Source: UBA1952 sp965246765 (lineage in GTDB: Bacteria; Bacteroidota; Bacteroidia; Chitinophagales; Chitinophagaceae). Taken from it: DNA of 64,000 nt. Positions 17,475-26,128 of this stretch are shown here, in pieces. How positions within the stretch are numbered: the stretch's first letter is position 1; the number at the start of each line of letters is the position of its first letter. The translations under genes were made by a program, and so were the position numbers. The stretch is from positions 186,001 through 250,000 of the forward strand of contig CBDFFJ010000008.1 in the NCBI GenBank assembly GCA_965246765.1. The letters are read 5' to 3'. The notes under the pieces are model-generated. The model saw only the letters and a program-made list of their open reading frames with translations, had not been told where the DNA came from and did no database searches.

Positions 17475-18806
17475 CTATTGCTTTAGCAGCCGGCTCACAG
17501 ACATACGTCCGCGACTCTGGCATTGAAGGAAGTAAGCGCCCGGCGGTAACCGTCCGACGTAGATGCTTTGCTGCTTTGCCGCCTGCAATTTTATAGTCGC
17601 GACAGGCGCTGCAGCGGCATTCAGTAAAGTTGCCTCGCCATCTGCTTCGCTCCATACATTCAGTGCTTCTCCAATAAGTGGATTCGGCCACGCGCGCAAC
17701 TCTGACGATTTGACTGTCTCCTCAACAGAAACACTGGCGCTGCTCCTCCATCTGCCGACCGAAAGCGCAAACACATCCACGCCAATCGTGTCGCAGCTGA
17801 TGGTGCTGCCGCTCACAGAGCCTGCGCCGAAAATGAAGCCTTTAGGCACATCGCCCGTGATGCTTGCGAGCATGAGGATGGAACCATGCCCCACGCCGCT
17901 TACCGTCTGGCGCGAATCGCGGAAATGCGCCTTCTTGCCGGAACAGTCAAATACAGGCACCGCATAAACCTTGTATTTGGCCAGCAGGCTATTGACGTTG
18001 GCAGCGCTTTGCGCAGGCATAAACGCTTTCAGCGAATCAAAGCCGAGGAGCTGCGGCGCGCTTTCCAGAATCATCAGGTGACCGTTGAAGCTTGCCGTGC
18101 GCGGAAAGGAATAAGCCAGCACATCGCCCGCTTTCGCAGATGCAAAGCCCCCTTTGGCAACGCCATTGTAGGTACCGACCGTTGGCTTGTAATAATGATT
18201 GGTTGCGTCCACGGAATCCCAGAGCACATTGCCTGCGATGTATTGCCAGCCATTCGCATCGCCGGCGCCGAGTGTGGCAAATGCACAGCCAAGCTGGTAG
18301 GCGGTGGAAGAATATCCTTTGGAGGCGATATTGGTTGTGTTGGCCGATTTAATAAGCGATCGCAGGTTGAGGTAAGCATTGTTCGCAACGCTGGTATCGC
18401 CCGTAGCAGCGAGCACGCGCATCACATAGCTCACACAATCGCCGATGCAGTCCCAGGCGTTCGTAGCGGGATTGTAGAGGATGTTGGGCAGTCCATAGGG
18501 CCAAACTTTGCTCATGCTGCTTAATCCATAAGCGGCATACTGTGTATTGGAAAGCGTGTAGCCTGTGCCGCCGTTTTGATAAGCCTGATGCACGACCAAA
18601 TCGCTTGCGCCATAATGAAGCGTGGAGTCCGTGACCGTGACGCCAGGCATCATGGCGTACCCTTGCCGCAGCAGGAAAGGCATGGCAACACCTTTTGCGG
18701 ATGCGAGCGCAGTCGGATAGAATGCGGCATTGTAGCCGGGAAGGAGTGATTGCTCGCCCGCGCGCCATCCCCATGCGGCAAACAGTAGGCATAGCAGTCG
18801 CTTCAT
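17475..18806 (-). CDS. Secreted papain-like (CHAP/NlpC-type) protein with T9SS sorting domain
   Basis: 443 residues from ATG 18806, which opens a signal peptide (MKRLLCLLFAAWGWRAG). The middle holds a plausible papain-like thiol hydrolase pattern: a cysteine helix AWDCIGDCVSYVMRVL, then much later AGDVLAYSFP followed by FNGHLMILES, in the GD...GH order seen in CHAP and NlpC/P60 amidases. That assignment rests on motif order only. The C-terminal about 75 residues are a type A T9SS domain (LRAWPNPLIGEALNVW ... LPPGAYFLQCQ). It is likely a surface or secreted hydrolase. Confidence 0.7.
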   Translation of the reverse strand: MKRLLCLLFAAWGWRAGEQSLLPGYNAAFYPTALASAKGVAMPFLLRQGYAMMPGVTVTDSTLHYGASDLVVHQAYQNGGTGYTLSNTQYAAYGLSSMSKVWPYGLPNILYNPATNAWDCIGDCVSYVMRVLAATGDTSVANNAYLNLRSLIKSANTTNIASKGYSSTAYQLGCAFATLGAGDANGWQYIAGNVLWDSVDATNHYYKPTVGTYNGVAKGGFASAKAGDVLAYSFPRTASFNGHLMILESAPQLLGFDSLKAFMPAQSAANVNSLLAKYKVYAVPVFDCSGKKAHFRDSRQTVSGVGHGSILMLASITGDVPKGFIFGAGSVSGSTISCDTIGVDVFALSVGRWRSSASVSVEETVKSSELRAWPNPLIGEALNVWSEADGEATLLNAAAAPVATIKLQAAKQQSIYVGRLPPGAYFLQCQSRGRMSVSRLLKQ

Positions 18807-19014
18807 AGGGCTAATGTAATGCTTCGCAAAGCCATTTTCTAAACCGTCACAACATATGCCCAGACTCCTGCAAGGGGCGCGGAGCGCCAGGCGCGGCTTG
18901 TTCTGTAAACTTTGAATTTTGCGCGGGCAAAATGAAACAACGGACAAAGCACAATCTTGTGCCCGACGTGAAAAAGGTAAATTACAGCCGGTCACTTCAG
19001 GTGATACTTCATTC

Positions 19015-21852
19015 ATGGAAGCCACAGCCCCAAATTCGCTGAAGCTGGATCCGCCGCCATTCCTGCGGGGCGGCGGCGAAATGGGCGGACTTATCCGCGC
19101 TTACGATTGGAGCAAAACACCGCTTGGCCTTCCCTATAGCTGGCCGCAAAGTTTGCGCGCCACCCTAGGCACGGTGCTCGCAGCGCGCTTTCCCATGCTG
19201 CTGTTCTGGGGGCCGGAGCTGATTCAGTTTTATAACGACGCCTACCGCCCGAGCCTCGGCGCCGAAGGCAAGCATCCTACAGCCCTCGGCCAGCCTGCCC
19301 GCGAATGCTGGGCTGATGTATGGCACACCATAGGCCCTATGATTGACCGAATGATGGCTGAAGGCGAGACGCAGTATTATGAAGACCTGCTCGTGCCCAT
19401 CATACGCAATGGCGGGGTTGAAGATGTTTACTGGACATTCAGCTACAGCCCTGCAATGGATGAAGGAGGCAGAATAGCCGGGGTGCTCGTAGTGTGCATA
19501 GAGACCACTGAAAAGGTGGTCAACGTGCAGCGCCTCATCCGCCGGGAAGAGGAGCTGCGTCAGGTAATAGAAAACACGCTCAGTCATATCCCGACCGGCA
19601 TTCTGCTGTTTGAAGCCGATGGCCGCATGACCTTCTCCAATAAGGCAGCGGAAGAAGACTTGCACGGAGCACTGGACGGCGCGCCTGTTCAGGCAAGCTA
19701 TGCGGAGACGATGGCTATTGCGATGGAAAAGACATTCCTGCTGAATGAAGCAGGTTTGCCGCTAAACGCCGGTGATTCCATTCTTCAAAAAGCATTCAAA
19801 ACCGGCCTGCCGCAGGAACTGACCTACCAGCGTATAACAAAGCGCGACGGCAGCCGGAAGTGGTACTTGAGCCATGCCATTCCGCTCACCGATGATGGTA
19901 AGGTCGCGCGGGTGTTGATTGCCAACACCGACATCACCGCCCAGAAAGAAGCCGCGCAGAAACTGGCCGCATCGCAGCGGCAACTGGAAACTATTCTGGA
20001 CAACATTCCGGCCGCCATTTACTTTTTTGAGCATGATGGGCAAATGAGCTTCGCCAATAAGGCCGCCGTAGAAGAGATGCGCGACTCGCTGGAAGGACAG
20101 GCTATTCCGCAGAAGCTTGCGGCGCTGGTGCCCGCGGTAATGGAGGTGGTTGACATTCGCGATGAGGCCGGGCATCCGATTGACCCTGAAGCCTCGCCCA
20201 CGCAGGCAGCATTCAAAACAGGCGCGGTAACTGAGCTGTCCTTTCAGCGGAAGCACAGGCAGCGCGAAGACATCAGGTGGTTCGTCAACCGCGCCATTCC
20301 ACTAAAGGATGAAGCCGGAGCGGTAACGCGCGTACTAACCTTTAATACGGACATCACCGCTGAGCGCATTGCCGCAGAGAAGCTTCGCGAAAGCGAGGAG
20401 CAGTTTCGCATCTTCGCCAACAACCTCCAGAACCTCGCATGGATTGCGGATGGCGACGGCTGGATATTCTGGTACAACCAGCGTTGGTACGACTATACCG
20501 GCACCTCGCTGGAAGAGATGGAGGGATGGGGCTGGCAGAAGGTGCATCACCCCGAGCATATTGAGCGTGTGCTCGCATTCTGGCAAAAAGCGTTTTTGCA
20601 GGATGAGCCTGCTGAAATGATTTTCCCGCTGCGGCATAAAGACGGGCGCTACAGGTGGTTTCTTACACGTGCAGTACCAGTGTTTGACGAAAGCGGCAAG
20701 CGCTTCCGCTGGGTGGGTACCAACACCGACATTCACGAGCAGGTGCTGGCAGAGGAAGCGGCGAAAGAAAGCGAAAGTCGCTTCCGGATGCTTGCGGAAA
20801 CGCTGCCGCAAATGGTTTGGGTGACTAATGCAGATGGCAGCATCCAGGAATTTATCTCCGGCAAATGGCAGGAATACTTTGGGCCGGTAAGCAGCGGGGA
20901 AGCTTGGGAAAATATGTCGGTGCCCGAAGAGCGTGACGCGGCCAATGCAGCCTTTGCAAAAGCAATCGCCGCCGGTGTGGGCTTTCACGCAGAGATAAGA
21001 TTACGGAATAAACAAGGGCAATACCGCTGGCATGTATCCATCGGCGTGCCGGTAAAGGATGCATCGGGCGCAGTGCGCAAATGGGTAGGCTCCGTAATTG
21101 ACATCCACGACCAGAAGACGATTGCCGAGAAGCTGGAAGCACAAGTGGCGGAACGTACCACAGAGCTGCAACGCTCTAATGAAGACTTAGAGCGATTCGC
21201 CCATGTGGCAAGCCACGACTTGAAAGAGCCGATGCGTAAGATTCAAACTTTCGGCTACATGCTGAAAGGCTCGGATGGCCCCGGATTATCGGAGCGCGGC
21301 GGGATATGCTTAGACAAGATGCTCAGCGCCTCCGACCGTATGATGAACATGATAACGGGCGTGCTTGAATATTCTAAAATAGGCTCGGTAGAAGGAGCAG
21401 CCGATGCAGTGCCGCTCAATGATGTAATAGCGCAGACCGAGACGGACTTGGAAGTAGTGATTGCGCAGAAAGGTGCAAGTATTATCGTCGGCAGCCTGCC
21501 TGAAATTTCCGGCGTTACGGTGCTCATTCATCAGCTCTTCTACAATCTTGTCAACAACGCATTGAAGTTTGGCAGGGCGGGTGTGCCGCCGCGCATAATC
21601 ATCACCGGCGAGGCAATGAGAAACGGCTTCGCAAAGATTGTGCTCGCCGACAACGGTATCGGCTTTGAGCCGGAGTATGCCGAAATGATATTTAAGACCT
21701 TTGCACGGCTCAATACTAAAGACCAGTACGAAGGCACTGGGCTTGGCTTGTCGCTCTGCCAAAAGATTGTGGAGCGGCACGGCGGCAGCATTATTGCTGA
21801 CGGGAAACCGGGTGAAGGGGCGACGTTTGTTATTACGCTGCCGCTGAGCTAA
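19015..21852 (+). CDS. Multi-PAS hybrid-free sensor histidine kinase
   Basis: 945 residues from ATG 19015. The N-terminal sensor (about 20-165: WSKTPLGLPYSWPQSLRATL ... FWGPELIQFYNDAYRP) is the PAS/GAF-like domain common in Bacteroidota kinases. It is followed by two closely similar PAS domains (about 180-310 and 320-455) and two PAS_3-type domains (about 465-590 and 590-710). The dimerisation helix carries the phospho-acceptor His734 (FAHVASHDLKEPMRKI). The ATPase has N box NLVNNALKF, G1 DNGIGF and G2 GTGLGLSLCQKI. There is no transmembrane segment and no receiver domain, so it is a cytosolic kinase with an unlinked partner regulator. The two middle PAS domains look like a recent duplication. 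Confidence 0.92.
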   Translation: MEATAPNSLKLDPPPFLRGGGEMGGLIRAYDWSKTPLGLPYSWPQSLRATLGTVLAARFPMLLFWGPELIQFYNDAYRPSLGAEGKHPTALGQPARECWADVWHTIGPMIDRMMAEGETQYYEDLLVPIIRNGGVEDVYWTFSYSPAMDEGGRIAGVLVVCIETTEKVVNVQRLIRREEELRQVIENTLSHIPTGILLFEADGRMTFSNKAAEEDLHGALDGAPVQASYAETMAIAMEKTFLLNEAGLPLNAGDSILQKAFKTGLPQELTYQRITKRDGSRKWYLSHAIPLTDDGKVARVLIANTDITAQKEAAQKLAASQRQLETILDNIPAAIYFFEHDGQMSFANKAAVEEMRDSLEGQAIPQKLAALVPAVMEVVDIRDEAGHPIDPEASPTQAAFKTGAVTELSFQRKHRQREDIRWFVNRAIPLKDEAGAVTRVLTFNTDITAERIAAEKLRESEEQFRIFANNLQNLAWIADGDGWIFWYNQRWYDYTGTSLEEMEGWGWQKVHHPEHIERVLAFWQKAFLQDEPAEMIFPLRHKDGRYRWFLTRAVPVFDESGKRFRWVGTNTDIHEQVLAEEAAKESESRFRMLAETLPQMVWVTNADGSIQEFISGKWQEYFGPVSSGEAWENMSVPEERDAANAAFAKAIAAGVGFHAEIRLRNKQGQYRWHVSIGVPVKDASGAVRKWVGSVIDIHDQKTIAEKLEAQVAERTTELQRSNEDLERFAHVASHDLKEPMRKIQTFGYMLKGSDGPGLSERGGICLDKMLSASDRMMNMITGVLEYSKIGSVEGAADAVPLNDVIAQTETDLEVVIAQKGASIIVGSLPEISGVTVLIHQLFYNLVNNALKFGRAGVPPRIIITGEAMRNGFAKIVLADNGIGFEPEYAEMIFKTFARLNTKDQYEGTGLGLSLCQKIVERHGGSIIADGKPGEGATFVITLPLS

Positions 21853-21995
21853 TCATAGTTTATCAACGCGCGGCTTCATCGCAAGGAGCAAATAGCTCGC
21901 TGCCGCAAGCGCTGCAACCGCGCTTATGCCTAAGGCAACCGTTGCCCCGAAGCGGTACCGGAGCAGCCCGGCAAATGCACTTGTGCCCATAGCGC
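21853..21995 (-). pseudogene. C-terminal scrap of a membrane transporter
   Basis: On the minus strand an open stretch ending in TGA at 21853 encodes about 45 residues of a hydrophobic C-terminus (AFAGLLRYRFGATVALGISA ... YLLLAMKPRVDKL). It resembles the last helices of a major-facilitator permease. No start or upstream part is found: the frame is lost where transposase-like sequence begins at about 21996. It is probably a gene truncated by an insertion. Confidence 0.4.
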
Positions 21996-22270
21996 AAGAG
22001 TTCAGAGATAAGACGAGCAGGCCCAACCAGATGTGGCAGACCGACTTTACCTACTTCAAAATAGTAGGATGGGGCTGGTATTACCTCTCAACAGTTCTGG
22101 ACGATTACAGCCGCTACATCGTAGGCTGGGAGCTGTGCAGCGGTATGAAAAGCGAGAACGCGTAAAGCACCGTCACAAGGCTCTGGCTCATGCGAACCTG
22201 CCCAAAGGCCCGCGGCTCCGGTTTGGCATAGATGAATGTGCCAGTCGTTGGCGCTGGCCTTTGCCGCGTC
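21996..22270 (+). pseudogene. IS3-family transposase (integrase core) fragment
   Basis: About 55 residues of a DDE/rve integrase core are readable: EFRDKTSRPNQMWQTDFTYF (first catalytic Asp), then GWYYLSTVLDDYSRYIVGW (second Asp region) and ELCSGMKSENA. A stop at about 22165 and a frameshift follow, after which ALAHANLPKGPRL continues in another frame. The third catalytic residue, the 5' half and any inverted terminal repeats are absent. It is a dead fragment. Confidence 0.7.
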
Positions 22271-22758
22271 CATAGTCATAGTAGAAAGTGATTTTTTCAC
22301 CTTGAGTATTTAGCCTTTTGAGAAAGTTCATTGTTTGATTGAGATTAAGCGTTTTGAGAAAAGAGGTGCAATTGACGTGCCTCGCCAGCAGTCCTGACAG
22401 GCACTTTTACACGCTTTTTTTGAGGTGGCAGGAAGCGCGAAAAAGCGGGAAAAACTATTTTTCCACATTAAGGCGGCCCCTTGTCGTGATGGACTATTTA
22501 GCGAGCATAATGCTGCCTTTCTGTTTGAGATTCCTGACACACGCATGGTCGTGTGTCAGAATATGACACACACTTGGTCGTGTGTCAGGAATATGACACA
22601 CACTTGGTCGTGTGTCATGGTTGGTACCCTTTGATGTGCCGGTTTGAATCCAGTGTTTTCCGGCTTTTTCGTGAGTCAATGCGTGTGTTATTTGTGAGTC
22701 AATGACGCCGGTAGTAAGTGGGAAAATGTGTCACAAATCGGACACGCGGAAAAGAAAA
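22271..22758. other. Non-coding region with tandem hairpins
   Basis: No convincing gene lies between the transposase fragment and tRNA-Leu; the short open frames here are created by the repeats. The left part is A+T-rich and unremarkable. The middle holds three tandem hairpins (22534-22617, listed separately). The right part has related GAGTCAATG and GTGTGTTA words without clear structure. Confidence 0.55.
22534..22617. repeat. Three tandem palindromic repeats, about 30-bp period
   Basis: Three copies of a hairpin whose arms are TGACACAC and GTGTGTCA around a short TGGTC-containing loop, at 22534-22559, 22564-22587 and 22594-22617. The first copy has 10-bp perfect arms, the others 8-bp. Copies two and three are almost identical, including the AATA linker. 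No T-run follows, so simple termination is not obvious. Confidence 0.8.
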
Positions 22759-22787
22759 AACCCTGTAAATCAACGATTTACAGGGTT
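22759..22787 (-). terminator. Rho-independent terminator of tRNA-Leu
   Basis: A perfect 12-bp stem (AACCCTGTAAAT / ATTTACAGGGTT) with a 5-nt loop is followed on the minus strand by a T-rich tract. It lies 7 nt downstream of the tRNA-Leu 3' end. Confidence 0.88.
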
Positions 22788-22793
22788 AAAAAG

Positions 22794-22877
22794 TGCCCAG
22801 GACTGGATTCGAACCAGCACATCCTTGCGAACGCTGCCACCTGAAGACAGTGCGTCTACCAATTTCGCCACCTGGGC
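22794..22877 (-). tRNA. tRNA-Leu (anticodon CAG)
   Basis: An 84-nt class II tRNA. The acceptor stem GCCCAGG pairs with CCTGGGC, the D-arm is GCGAAATTGGTAGACGC, the anticodon stem CTGTC/GGCAG encloses the loop TTCAGGT (anticodon CAG), and a variable arm and the T-loop GGTTCGAATCC follow. The discriminator is A and CCA is not encoded. It reads CUG codons. A strong terminator follows. Confidence 0.95.
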
Positions 22878-22950
22878 TCCTTACCTTATTGGCTAAGGGC
22901 TGCGAAGATAAAGGCGGGGTATGAATCAGCCAAAAGAAAAGCGTTTTTTC

Positions 22951-23967
22951 TCATGCCGTCATAAGGCTGCAGCCGCGCAAGGCCGCATAGTCCAGCCTGC
23001 CGAGCACCTCAAAATCACGGTTCGCATGTACCCGGCCCACATCTTCCGTTGCCAGGAATGCGCATGAGTGGACATTGGCAAGATCAATGATATTCAGCGC
23101 GCCGCTTCCGTGCTCCGTAACGCAAAGCGGATCGCTCACATCGCGGATAAGCACGCGCATGGTAGGGGAGGGGGTTAATAAGCCGTCGCGGCGGGCGTAG
23201 GCCTGCGAGAGCAGCTCTGTCATTCCGTATTCCGTAGCAATGGACTCCAGGTTCCAGCGCGTCTTCAGAAAGTTATGCACCTGGTCACGGGTCCATTCCT
23301 CCCGCCGGCCTTTCATGCCACCGGTTTCCATCACTATAATGCCGCGTAAGTCAAGTAGGAAAGCCTCGGCGAAGTCCAGCAGGGCAAAGGTGACGCCAAG
23401 TAGTATGACATTGCGGCCCGCTGCCTGCAATGCAAGCAGCCTGTCAGTCAGGTCCTGAAAGTTGTTGAGGTAAAATGCGTGCTCCCCAGTGCGGCTGACC
23501 GCCATAAGCACCTGCGCCATCCGGACGAGCGATGCGTTGGGGCGCTCCAGGTAAGAGGGCAGGAGTGCGAGCAGCACATATCCTTCCGGAGCGCCGAATG
23601 CGTCGGTAAACCCCTTAAGCAAGGCCGCTTCATATAGGCCGGGATCAGTTACAAAGTGGCGGCTCGGCGTGTCGCCGGAAGTGCCGCTGCTTTCAAACAC
23701 CAGCGCGGCCTCAGAAGGTTCTGCCTGCGTCAGTACCGGGTGTGTTTTAAAAAAAGAAACAGGCAGAAAGGGTATGTCCGTCAGCTTCGTTACCATTTCC
23801 GGCGTTATCCTCAGCGCATTGCAATAGCTGTGATAAAGAGGGTTTTCCGCGTACTGCCAGGCAAAAAGTTCCAGCGCATGCGTCTCAAAATTGTCGCTGT
23901 TAATACCGTCAATATACTGCTGAGGCCCCGCTTCATAGCAACGGGTTTTAGATAACTTTGGAAGCAT
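22951..23967 (-). CDS. LuxE-like acyl-protein synthetase family protein
   Basis: 338 residues from ATG 23967. The opening (HALELFAWQYAENPLYHSYC) and the loop ALVFESSGTSGDTPSRH followed by LLALLPSYLERPNASLV match the LuxE/acyl-protein synthetase family, a branch of ANL adenylating enzymes. A later motif, ATEYGMTELLSQAYA, matches the conserved A5-like segment. LuxE activates fatty acids in bioluminescence. Homologues in non-luminous Bacteroidota have unknown acyl substrates, often near cell-surface polysaccharide genes. The start codon overlaps the divergent lipoprotein start by two bases. Confidence 0.82.
   Translation of the reverse strand: MLPKLSKTRCYEAGPQQYIDGINSDNFETHALELFAWQYAENPLYHSYCNALRITPEMVTKLTDIPFLPVSFFKTHPVLTQAEPSEAALVFESSGTSGDTPSRHFVTDPGLYEAALLKGFTDAFGAPEGYVLLALLPSYLERPNASLVRMAQVLMAVSRTGEHAFYLNNFQDLTDRLLALQAAGRNVILLGVTFALLDFAEAFLLDLRGIIVMETGGMKGRREEWTRDQVHNFLKTRWNLESIATEYGMTELLSQAYARRDGLLTPSPTMRVLIRDVSDPLCVTEHGSGALNIIDLANVHSCAFLATEDVGRVHANRDFEVLGRLDYAALRGCSLMTA
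23953..23960 (+). promoter_or_regulatory. -7 box 5 nt before a start codon
   Basis: TAACTTTG is an exact TAnnTTTG match ending 5 nt before ATG 23966. It lies inside the 5' end of the opposing LuxE-like gene. Transcription would begin at or very near the start codon. Confidence 0.55.
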
Positions 23968-24454
23968 GAAACTATGGCTGCTTATGCCGGCCCTTTGCCT
24001 GCTCGCAGGCTTCGCGGCTTGTAAAAAAAATAACAACACAACGGTTCCGATAATCTCCTTTGTTGCGCTGGAGCCGGATTCTGTGCACGCTGGTTCGGTT
24101 AAAGATACCACCTTCCTCTTGTTCGGCTTCAAGGACGGCGATGGCGACCTTGGCAATGACCCTGCAAGCGGCAAATACGATGTATTCCTTCGCGACAGCC
24201 GTTACGTAGGCGACTCTACCTACACTGACTGGCGCTTTTTCTTTCCACCCATTCCGGACGATGCGCGCGATCCTGTAAACGGCATGGAAGGCCGCGGTGA
24301 GATCGCTCTTCGCGCGCTTTACATCCTGCCCCGCCAGGATACGCTCCATAAGCTGCATGGCGATACCCTTCGCTACAAAATGTGGGTGATAGACAAGGCA
24401 GGAAATACCAGCGACACTATAGAGACAACGCCGCTCTACATCCTTCCGAAGTAA
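23966..24454 (+). CDS. Putative lipoprotein
   Basis: 162 residues with a lipoprotein signal (MKLWLLMPALCLLAGFAAC, then KKNNNTT). The mature part carries a Ca-binding-like acidic loop (FKDGDGDLGNDPASGKYDVF), a W/F-rich stretch (DWRFFFPPIPDDARDP) and an Ig-like ending (YKMWVIDKAGNTSDTIETTP). Such small lipoproteins are common in Bacteroidota and their roles are unknown. Its ATG overlaps the divergent LuxE-like ATG in the four bases CATG, leaving no room for a leader. It ends 7 bp from the convergent deacetylase gene. Confidence 0.75.
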   Translation: MKLWLLMPALCLLAGFAACKKNNNTTVPIISFVALEPDSVHAGSVKDTTFLLFGFKDGDGDLGNDPASGKYDVFLRDSRYVGDSTYTDWRFFFPPIPDDARDPVNGMEGRGEIALRALYILPRQDTLHKLHGDTLRYKMWVIDKAGNTSDTIETTPLYILPK

Positions 24455-24461
24455 AGCATGC

Positions 24462-25205
24462 TTAGAAAGGCTTCAGCTTGCCTTTGCGCAGCTTGATTTT
24501 AAAATCCTCCAGTCTGTCTTCTCCGCGTACGTCAATGCGCATCAGCTCATAAACGTCGGTAGCGGGCGTCTTCTGTGGCTTATTGCCGATTCGGAATGCG
24601 GCCTTGATGCCCAGGGCGCTCAGACGTTTTTTGAGCTGGTCGCCATCGTCGCCTTTACGCCGCGCGCCATATGGGTAGGCGAGCACCTTAGTAAGCGGTA
24701 AGCCAAGCTGCTCAAAAACGGTTATGGCTTGTTGCAGGGCCTCGCGCACTTCCTTCAAGCCACTTTCTTTAAAATTTTCGTGGCGATAGCCATGCAGGGC
24801 AAGGCATACGTGCTTACCTGCCATCCGGCGCAACTCATCCGCTGAGAGCTTTTCGTCTATGCCGCTGCCTGTCTCATAAGCCCCGTCCAGCGTGCCGGCT
24901 ATAATAAAGATGGTTGCCTCCCAGCCAAATTCCCGCAGCAGCGGATACACGTAGGTCAGATTATTGCGGTAGCCGTCGTCAAAGGTGAGCAGGAAGGCTT
25001 TTTTGGGCGTGCGCTCCGCTCCGCGCATGATTTTGAGGAAGCGCTCCATGGTGAGGCATACATAGCCTTCATCTTTTAGAAAGCTCCATTGCTCCCGCAG
25101 ATCTTCCGGCGTCAGGGTGAGCCCGTCGCGCTGGCCGGGCCAGATGCGGTGGTACATCAGCACCGGGATGCCTTTTACTTCGGGCAGAAGCCAGTGGAGT
25201 TGCAT
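24462..25205 (-). CDS. Polysaccharide deacetylase (NodB-homology) family protein
   Basis: 247 residues with no signal peptide. The NodB-type carbohydrate esterase 4 motifs are in order: MYHRIW near residue 17, TFDDGY at 74-79 (general base and metal Asp), ALHGYRHENF with metal ligands His138 and His142, and AYPYGAR near 197. These enzymes remove N- or O-acetyl groups from cell-wall or capsule glycans using a divalent metal. The predicted location is cytosolic or peripheral. It is divergent from a glycosyltransferase gene with about 100 bp between, consistent with a shared envelope-glycan role. Confidence 0.88.
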   Translation of the reverse strand: MQLHWLLPEVKGIPVLMYHRIWPGQRDGLTLTPEDLREQWSFLKDEGYVCLTMERFLKIMRGAERTPKKAFLLTFDDGYRNNLTYVYPLLREFGWEATIFIIAGTLDGAYETGSGIDEKLSADELRRMAGKHVCLALHGYRHENFKESGLKEVREALQQAITVFEQLGLPLTKVLAYPYGARRKGDDGDQLKKRLSALGIKAAFRIGNKPQKTPATDVYELMRIDVRGEDRLEDFKIKLRKGKLKPF

Positions 25206-25296
25206 GGGCGCAAATATATCCGCCGGAGGTTATCAATGGGTACGGATAATTATACGGTATCATAATCACTACGAAAGCTTAAACGAAGCTTCGCCC

Positions 25297-25304
25297 TATT
25301 TTTA
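25297..25304 (+). promoter_or_regulatory. Near-consensus -7 box 5 nt before a start codon
   Basis: TATTTTTA (7 of 8 matches to TAnnTTTG) ends 5 nt before the glycosyltransferase ATG at 25310. No -33 element is evident. Confidence 0.3.
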
Positions 25305-25309
25305 CCGCT

Positions 25310-26080
25310 ATGCCTCTCAGCGCCATCATCATTACCTACAACGAAGCCCGCAACATTGCCCGTTGCCTGAGCGCGTTGAAAGGTGTGGCCGATGAGGTGA
25401 TTGTGGTGGATTCATTCTCGCTTGATGAGACCGTAGCTATCGCGACCGGTATGGGTGCGCGGGTCATTCAGCATCCCTTTGAAGGCTACGGCGAGCAAAA
25501 GATTGTAGCCATAGCTGCCACTCAGTACGACTGGATTCTGTCGCTGGATGCGGACGAGGAGCTGTCGCAGGAGCTGCGGCAGAGCATCCTGGCTGTGAAG
25601 GACAAGCAGGAGCACGACGCCTATTCTTTTAACTTCCTGACTAACTATTGCGGCCGTTGGATACGTCATTGCGGCTGGTATCCGAACCCCAAGATGCGCT
25701 TCTGGAATAAGCGCATGGGTTATATGAAGGCCGACAAAGTACACGAAGGCTTTGAGCTGGATGGAGGCACGAGCACCGGCTTTCTGAAAGGTGATATCCT
25801 GCACTATTCATTTCCAACAATTTCCGCCCATCTGAAGAAGGTGGAGCAGTATTCAGAGATAGGTGCCCGCTTTGACGTGGCGCGGGGCAAAAAGGTGTCG
25901 TTCCTCAAACTATGGCTGGCGCCGAAGTGGACGTTTTTGATGTTATACCTGATCCGTGGCGGTTTTCTGGATGGCTACTATGGATACGTGGTCTGCAAAA
26001 ATTCTGCCTTCGCCTCCTTCGCTAAATATCTCAAGATCCGTCAGTACACAGCCATGAAGGCGCGTGGAGAGCAGTTTTAA
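25310..26080 (+). CDS. Glycosyltransferase family 2 (WaaE/KdtX-like)
   Basis: 256 residues. A GT-A fold is shown by LSAIIITYNEARNIARCLSA at the N-terminus, VDSFSLDET, and the metal-binding DADEE at 80-84. The continuation (AYSFNFLTNYCGRWIRHCGWYPNPKMRFW, KVHEGFEL, GDILHYSFPT) is characteristic of the lipopolysaccharide core beta-glycosyltransferase subgroup. It probably adds a sugar to LPS core or a related glycan at the inner face of the cytoplasmic membrane. A C-terminal hydrophobic helix (LWLAPKWTFLMLYLIRGGFL) could hold it at the membrane. Confidence 0.9.
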   Translation: MPLSAIIITYNEARNIARCLSALKGVADEVIVVDSFSLDETVAIATGMGARVIQHPFEGYGEQKIVAIAATQYDWILSLDADEELSQELRQSILAVKDKQEHDAYSFNFLTNYCGRWIRHCGWYPNPKMRFWNKRMGYMKADKVHEGFELDGGTSTGFLKGDILHYSFPTISAHLKKVEQYSEIGARFDVARGKKVSFLKLWLAPKWTFLMLYLIRGGFLDGYYGYVVCKNSAFASFAKYLKIRQYTAMKARGEQF

Positions 26081-26128
26081 GCGGCGGCCTCAACAAAAGA
26101 GGCACAGCTTTGTTAGGCTTTCATCAAG

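Noticed and set aside
22534..22617. Possible short CRISPR array
   Set aside because: The repeats themselves are hairpins with only a 4-6 nt constant linker; there are no unique spacers and no cas genes.
22494..22679. Small protein with TRPSVCHI repeats on the minus strand
   Set aside because: The apparent peptide repeat is a by-product of the tandem DNA hairpins; no initiation signal.
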